Assembly (NCBI GenBank): GCA_018065375.1
Contig: JAGHTJ010000167.1
Location: 1-9,018 of the forward strand
Source: Candidatus Equinaster intestinalis
GTDB taxonomy: Bacteria; Bacillota_A; Clostridia; Oscillospirales; Acutalibacteraceae
Length of the DNA stretch: 9,018 bases
Reading direction: 5' to 3'
The position numbers and the translations under genes are program-made. Every line of letters starts with the position of its first letter. Within the stretch, counting starts at the first letter, position 1. Below are positions 6,660 to 9,018 of this stretch, piece after piece. The notes under the pieces were generated by a model. It was given only the letters and a program-made list of their open reading frames with translations. It was not told the origin of the DNA and did not search any database.

Positions 6660-8708
6660 ATGATACCCTTAAGGCAGGATGAATACGGACTGTATTTTTA
6701 TATCGAAAAGGGCGGCGAAACTTTGGCTTTTCCCTTTAAATCGGGAAAGTTTTCCTTTTTCGGTATAGATTTTTGTTGTTCTTTAAAGGAAAATAACGGG
6801 GTTTTGGAGGTACGTACCGAATATTCCGCCAAAACGCCGGTAAGGCTCGAACGGTTCGGACTTCGCCTCGGGATTGACTGCTATATGGAAAAATATCCCG
6901 AATGGGAAGAAAAGTTTTTCCCAACCGCCTTAAGATGTGAAAAGCAGGGATTTTGGTCCTGCTTTTGTTCGCCGAGCGGCAAAATGCTTTCGGTTTGTTC
7001 GGGCTCGGATATAGTCAGCTGGAAAAACGAGTATAATAAAGCCGTTTACGGCTCTGCTTTAGATGTGGGGCATCGAATTTATACCTCGAGCGTTGAGTTT
7101 ATAAATACATATAAACAGCCCTCCCGCCACCCGGAAAGCCCAAAAACGGTATTTGAAAAAAGAGAAGCGGTTTTGTTTTATTCCTATGTTTCGGATAAAA
7201 AAGAACTTGCCTGCTTCGTGAAAAAATATGCGGGCATAATACTGCCCGATTTGGAAAAATATTCCTATGAGCCATGGGAAAACGCCCAAATTTGCGGGAA
7301 AACGGTAAAGCTTGATATAGGGGTAAACACCTTCACTTTGCCGAATACGGCGCAGATAAAGCTCTATAAAAGAAAAGATTGGTTCGATTATCTTCGCGCG
7401 GCGGCGAAATTCACCGAAAAATGCCAGCAAAAGGGCGGCTCACACTGTGAAGCGTGGTACGGATTTTTTACATTGTGCCTTTATGCTAAAGAGCTCGGAA
7501 ATTCGGAATATACTCAAAAGCTTACTGCAAAATTTGATGCGTTTTTTGAGAATATGACAGTAAACGGTCATTTTAAAAGGGAAGCTCTGCCCGAAAGACT
7601 GCAAAATTTATCCTCGATGGTTTCTCTGCTTACCGATTTTTATACCCTTACCGGGAAGGAAAAATATCTCGATTTTGCCGAAATAACGGCGGCGGATTTG
7701 ATGAGCAGACAGATAAATGACGGAAGCTTTGTTTGCGATAACACCCATTATACCTGCGTGATTTATCCCGCAAAATCTCTGCTTGAGCTTTATGAGGTAT
7801 GCAAAAAGGCGGGCAGAAAATCGGCAAAAAAGTATTATGAGTCTGCCGCGGCGGCGGTGGCAAACCTCGATTTGCTCAAAGGTAATATCGGAACCGAGGG
7901 CGAACAGACCTTTGAGGACGGTATGATTTCCTGCGAGGTTTTACAGCTCGGATTTTTCGCATTGCGCACGCAGGATAAAAAGCTTCGCGAAAAATATACT
8001 GTTACCGCCGAGCAGATGTTAGAGAAGCATCGTGCATTAGAGCAGAATTTTCTGCCCGATTGCCGTATGCGGGGAGCAACACTTCGCTTTTGGGAGGCAA
8101 GGTATGATTTGAATTATTTCGTAAATGCCGTAAGCGCTCCGCACGGCTGGACAAGCTGGAAAACCTACGCCGTATATTATCTCTATCTGCTTACCGGAAA
8201 ACTCGAATATCTGCGGGATTTAATGGATACCGTATGCGCGTGTATGCAGTGTGTGGCGGAGGACGGCAGACTCTTTTGGGGCTTTATTGCCGACCCGTGT
8301 GTGGTGGGAAAAAGTATAAAGAAATCCGAAAAAATCGAATTTGAAACAAGAGTGGCAGGGGAGGAGTATCTGCCGATGATTTCGGATTGGTACCGGCAGG
8401 GCGAAAATGAGCTTAAATGCCAATATATAAAAAATCCCGAAAACCCCGATGAGGATTTCGGCGGCAGCTGTGATAACGATGTGAGCGAGCATTTTAAGGC
8501 TCTGCACGAAACGGTTTTCGGCAAGGCTTTTATCCACCAAACCGAAAGCGGCGAAATACTGTATAACTGCCAAAAAAACCAAAACGGATTTGAAACGCAG
8601 GATAAATTCGTAAAAGAAATAGTGTATTTTGCAAAAGAAAAAACCGCCTTTAATTTCGGCGGTAAAAAGTATGAAGCAAAAAAGGGAATAAATATAATTG
8701 AATTATAA
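6660..8708 (+). CDS. Large cytoplasmic protein with six-hairpin (alpha/alpha-barrel) glycosidase-like region
   Basis: A 682-aa protein I cannot assign to a named family. Residues 1 to about 210 look beta-rich (sandwich-like). From about 240 to 560 there are repeated amphipathic helix pairs with aromatic and acidic loops: GGSHCEAWYGFF (259 on), NDGSF (about 353), EGEQTFEDGMISCE (413-426), LRFWEARYDLNYF (475-487), APHGWTSWKTYAVYYLYLLTG (from 493) and GRLFWGFIADP (536-546). This pattern is that of alpha/alpha-toroid glycosidases and related lyases. No signal peptide is seen and there are many cysteines, so it is probably cytoplasmic and may act on imported oligosaccharides. Nearby KDG-pathway genes make a uronate-containing substrate plausible (inference). 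An in-frame GTG at 6633 preceded by AAGGAA is an alternative start, but it lies upstream of the expected transcription start; ATG 6660 has GGTGAG just upstream. Confidence 0.75.
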   Translation: MIPLRQDEYGLYFYIEKGGETLAFPFKSGKFSFFGIDFCCSLKENNGVLEVRTEYSAKTPVRLERFGLRLGIDCYMEKYPEWEEKFFPTALRCEKQGFWSCFCSPSGKMLSVCSGSDIVSWKNEYNKAVYGSALDVGHRIYTSSVEFINTYKQPSRHPESPKTVFEKREAVLFYSYVSDKKELACFVKKYAGIILPDLEKYSYEPWENAQICGKTVKLDIGVNTFTLPNTAQIKLYKRKDWFDYLRAAAKFTEKCQQKGGSHCEAWYGFFTLCLYAKELGNSEYTQKLTAKFDAFFENMTVNGHFKREALPERLQNLSSMVSLLTDFYTLTGKEKYLDFAEITAADLMSRQINDGSFVCDNTHYTCVIYPAKSLLELYEVCKKAGRKSAKKYYESAAAAVANLDLLKGNIGTEGEQTFEDGMISCEVLQLGFFALRTQDKKLREKYTVTAEQMLEKHRALEQNFLPDCRMRGATLRFWEARYDLNYFVNAVSAPHGWTSWKTYAVYYLYLLTGKLEYLRDLMDTVCACMQCVAEDGRLFWGFIADPCVVGKSIKKSEKIEFETRVAGEEYLPMISDWYRQGENELKCQYIKNPENPDEDFGGSCDNDVSEHFKALHETVFGKAFIHQTESGEILYNCQKNQNGFETQDKFVKEIVYFAKEKTAFNFGGKKYEAKKGINIIEL

Positions 8709-8722
8709 TTCGGTTATAATTA

Positions 8723-8755
8723 CACCTCCGCCCGTGAATTTCACGGGCGGAGGTG
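8723..8755. terminator. GC-rich 15-bp hairpin between convergent genes
   Basis: CACCTCCGCCCGTGA (8723-8737) and TCACGGGCGGAGGTG (8741-8755) pair perfectly over 15 bp with a 3-nt loop. The hairpin lies 15 bases after the stop of the glycosidase-like gene and 42 bases beyond the stop of the convergent small gene. It probably ends both transcripts. Neither side has a good T-run (CTTTG on the + side, TAATTATAA on the - side), so the termination role is likely but not textbook. Confidence 0.65.
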
Positions 8756-8796
8756 CTTTGAGAAATCAAAAATGGAAAAGGGGATAGATTGATAAT

Positions 8797-8976
8797 TTAA
8801 GCGCAATGCTTATTATAGCCGCTTTTGTTTTCCGATACCTTGAGCTTTCTGCGCTTTACGGCGGCTCTGATTTTGTCTTCAAAGCGAACAAAAACATCTT
8901 CATTGAAAATGCCCCAAACCATAAATGCTACTGCAAAAGTATCTATTATTGTCTTTAAAACCAAACCTGTGCTCAT
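8797..8976 (-). CDS. 59-aa small membrane protein with a LexA-like box upstream
   Basis: The - strand encodes 59 residues beginning MSTGLVLKTIIDTFAVAFMV and ending SGYNKHCA. A single hydrophobic helix at about 5-24 is followed by a charged, basic tail (EDKIRAAVKRRKLK). AAGGAG is eight bases before the ATG, a strong ribosome-binding site that supports real translation. A GAACA-TGTTC inverted repeat sits three bases further upstream and resembles a Gram-positive LexA/DinR operator. The topology (one N-terminal helix, short tail, SOS control) recalls SOS-induced cell-division inhibitors such as YneA and SosA. There is no recognisable sequence identity to them, however, and it lacks a LysM domain. 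The function is unknown. The + strand frame across the same bases is a shadow. Confidence 0.75.
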   Translation of the reverse strand: MSTGLVLKTIIDTFAVAFMVWGIFNEDVFVRFEDKIRAAVKRRKLKVSENKSGYNKHCA

Positions 8977-8992
8977 CGTTATTTCTCCTTAC

Positions 8993-9006
8993 CGAACATT
9001 TGTTCT
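8993..9006 (-). promoter_or_regulatory. LexA/DinR (SOS) box candidate
   Basis: On the - strand the site reads AGAACAAATGTTCG. It matches the Bacillus-type consensus CGAAC-RNRY-GTTYC, as I recall it, at both conserved half-sites with correct 4-base spacing and a fitting centre (AAAT). It lies immediately upstream of the ribosome-binding site of the 59-aa gene. A promoter would be at or beyond the right edge of the window (a weak GATTAA lies at 9018-9013), so the operator-promoter geometry cannot be judged. Confidence 0.55.
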
Positions 9007-9018
9007 TTTTCTTTAATC

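Noticed and set aside
8183..8582. Two - strand open frames of 113 and 120 codons inside the glycosidase-like gene
   Set aside because: They are fully contained in a long + strand gene, overlap each other in different frames, and lack ribosome-binding sites and domain motifs.
8770..8790. ATG after the GGAGGTG at the end of the 8723-8755 hairpin
   Set aside because: The frame has only six codons before TGA, and the GGAGGTG belongs to the hairpin stem.
8825..9016. 63-codon + strand frame at the right edge
   Set aside because: It is antisense to the 59-aa gene, which has a much better ribosome-binding site and a coherent membrane-helix protein.

Overview
The window looks like a chromosomal segment from an anaerobic Firmicute (Clostridia, probably a gut-type Oscillospiraceae/Ruminococcaceae relative). 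The grounds are strong AGGAGG-type ribosome-binding sites, TTGACT/TATAAT promoters, an NfnB/GltA-type flavoprotein, a leaderless DUF11 protein, a yybP-ykoY-type leader and a Gram-positive-type LexA box. There are nine protein genes and no rRNA, tRNA, CRISPR array or mobile element that I could see.

Left part (1-3445, + strand): the 3' portion of an NfnB/GltA-like NAD(P)H flavoprotein oxidoreductase runs directly (TAA then ATG, no gap) into a YhhQ-family queuosine-precursor transporter. A clear promoter with an 18-bp perfect palindrome in its spacer follows. It drives a two-gene operon: KDPG/KHG aldolase (eda/kdgA) overlapping by 13 bp with 2-keto-3-deoxygluconate kinase (kdgK). Together these turn KDG into pyruvate and glyceraldehyde-3-phosphate, the last steps of uronate and pectin catabolism. 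A bidirectional terminator closes the operon.

Middle part (3498-6533, - strand): a sugar isomerase/epimerase-like TIM barrel with a TTG start and a palindrome in its leader; a CaCA-family cation exchanger; and a leaderless two-repeat DUF11 protein. The 229-bp gap in front of the exchanger holds a strong promoter, a leader with the hallmarks of a yybP-ykoY (Mn2+) riboswitch, and an intrinsic terminator just before the exchanger's ribosome-binding site. The exchanger is therefore probably a manganese-responsive exporter rather than a housekeeping Na+/Ca2+ antiporter.

Right part (6534-9018): a divergent intergenic region, then a large cytoplasmic protein (+ strand) whose C-terminal half resembles an alpha/alpha (six-hairpin) glycosidase barrel. 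Its promoter shares a 14-base word with the kdgA promoter. A GC-rich 15-bp hairpin separates it from a convergent 59-codon gene on the - strand, which encodes a small one-helix membrane protein and has a LexA/DinR-like SOS box directly upstream of its ribosome-binding site.

Taken together, most of the window reads as a small uronate/oligosaccharide-use locus (KDG kinase, KDPG aldolase, sugar isomerase-like protein, glycosidase-like protein) interrupted by a metal-exporter unit. The points most worth checking are the riboswitch-exchanger pair, the SOS-box small membrane protein, and the operator-like palindrome shared with nothing else in the window.
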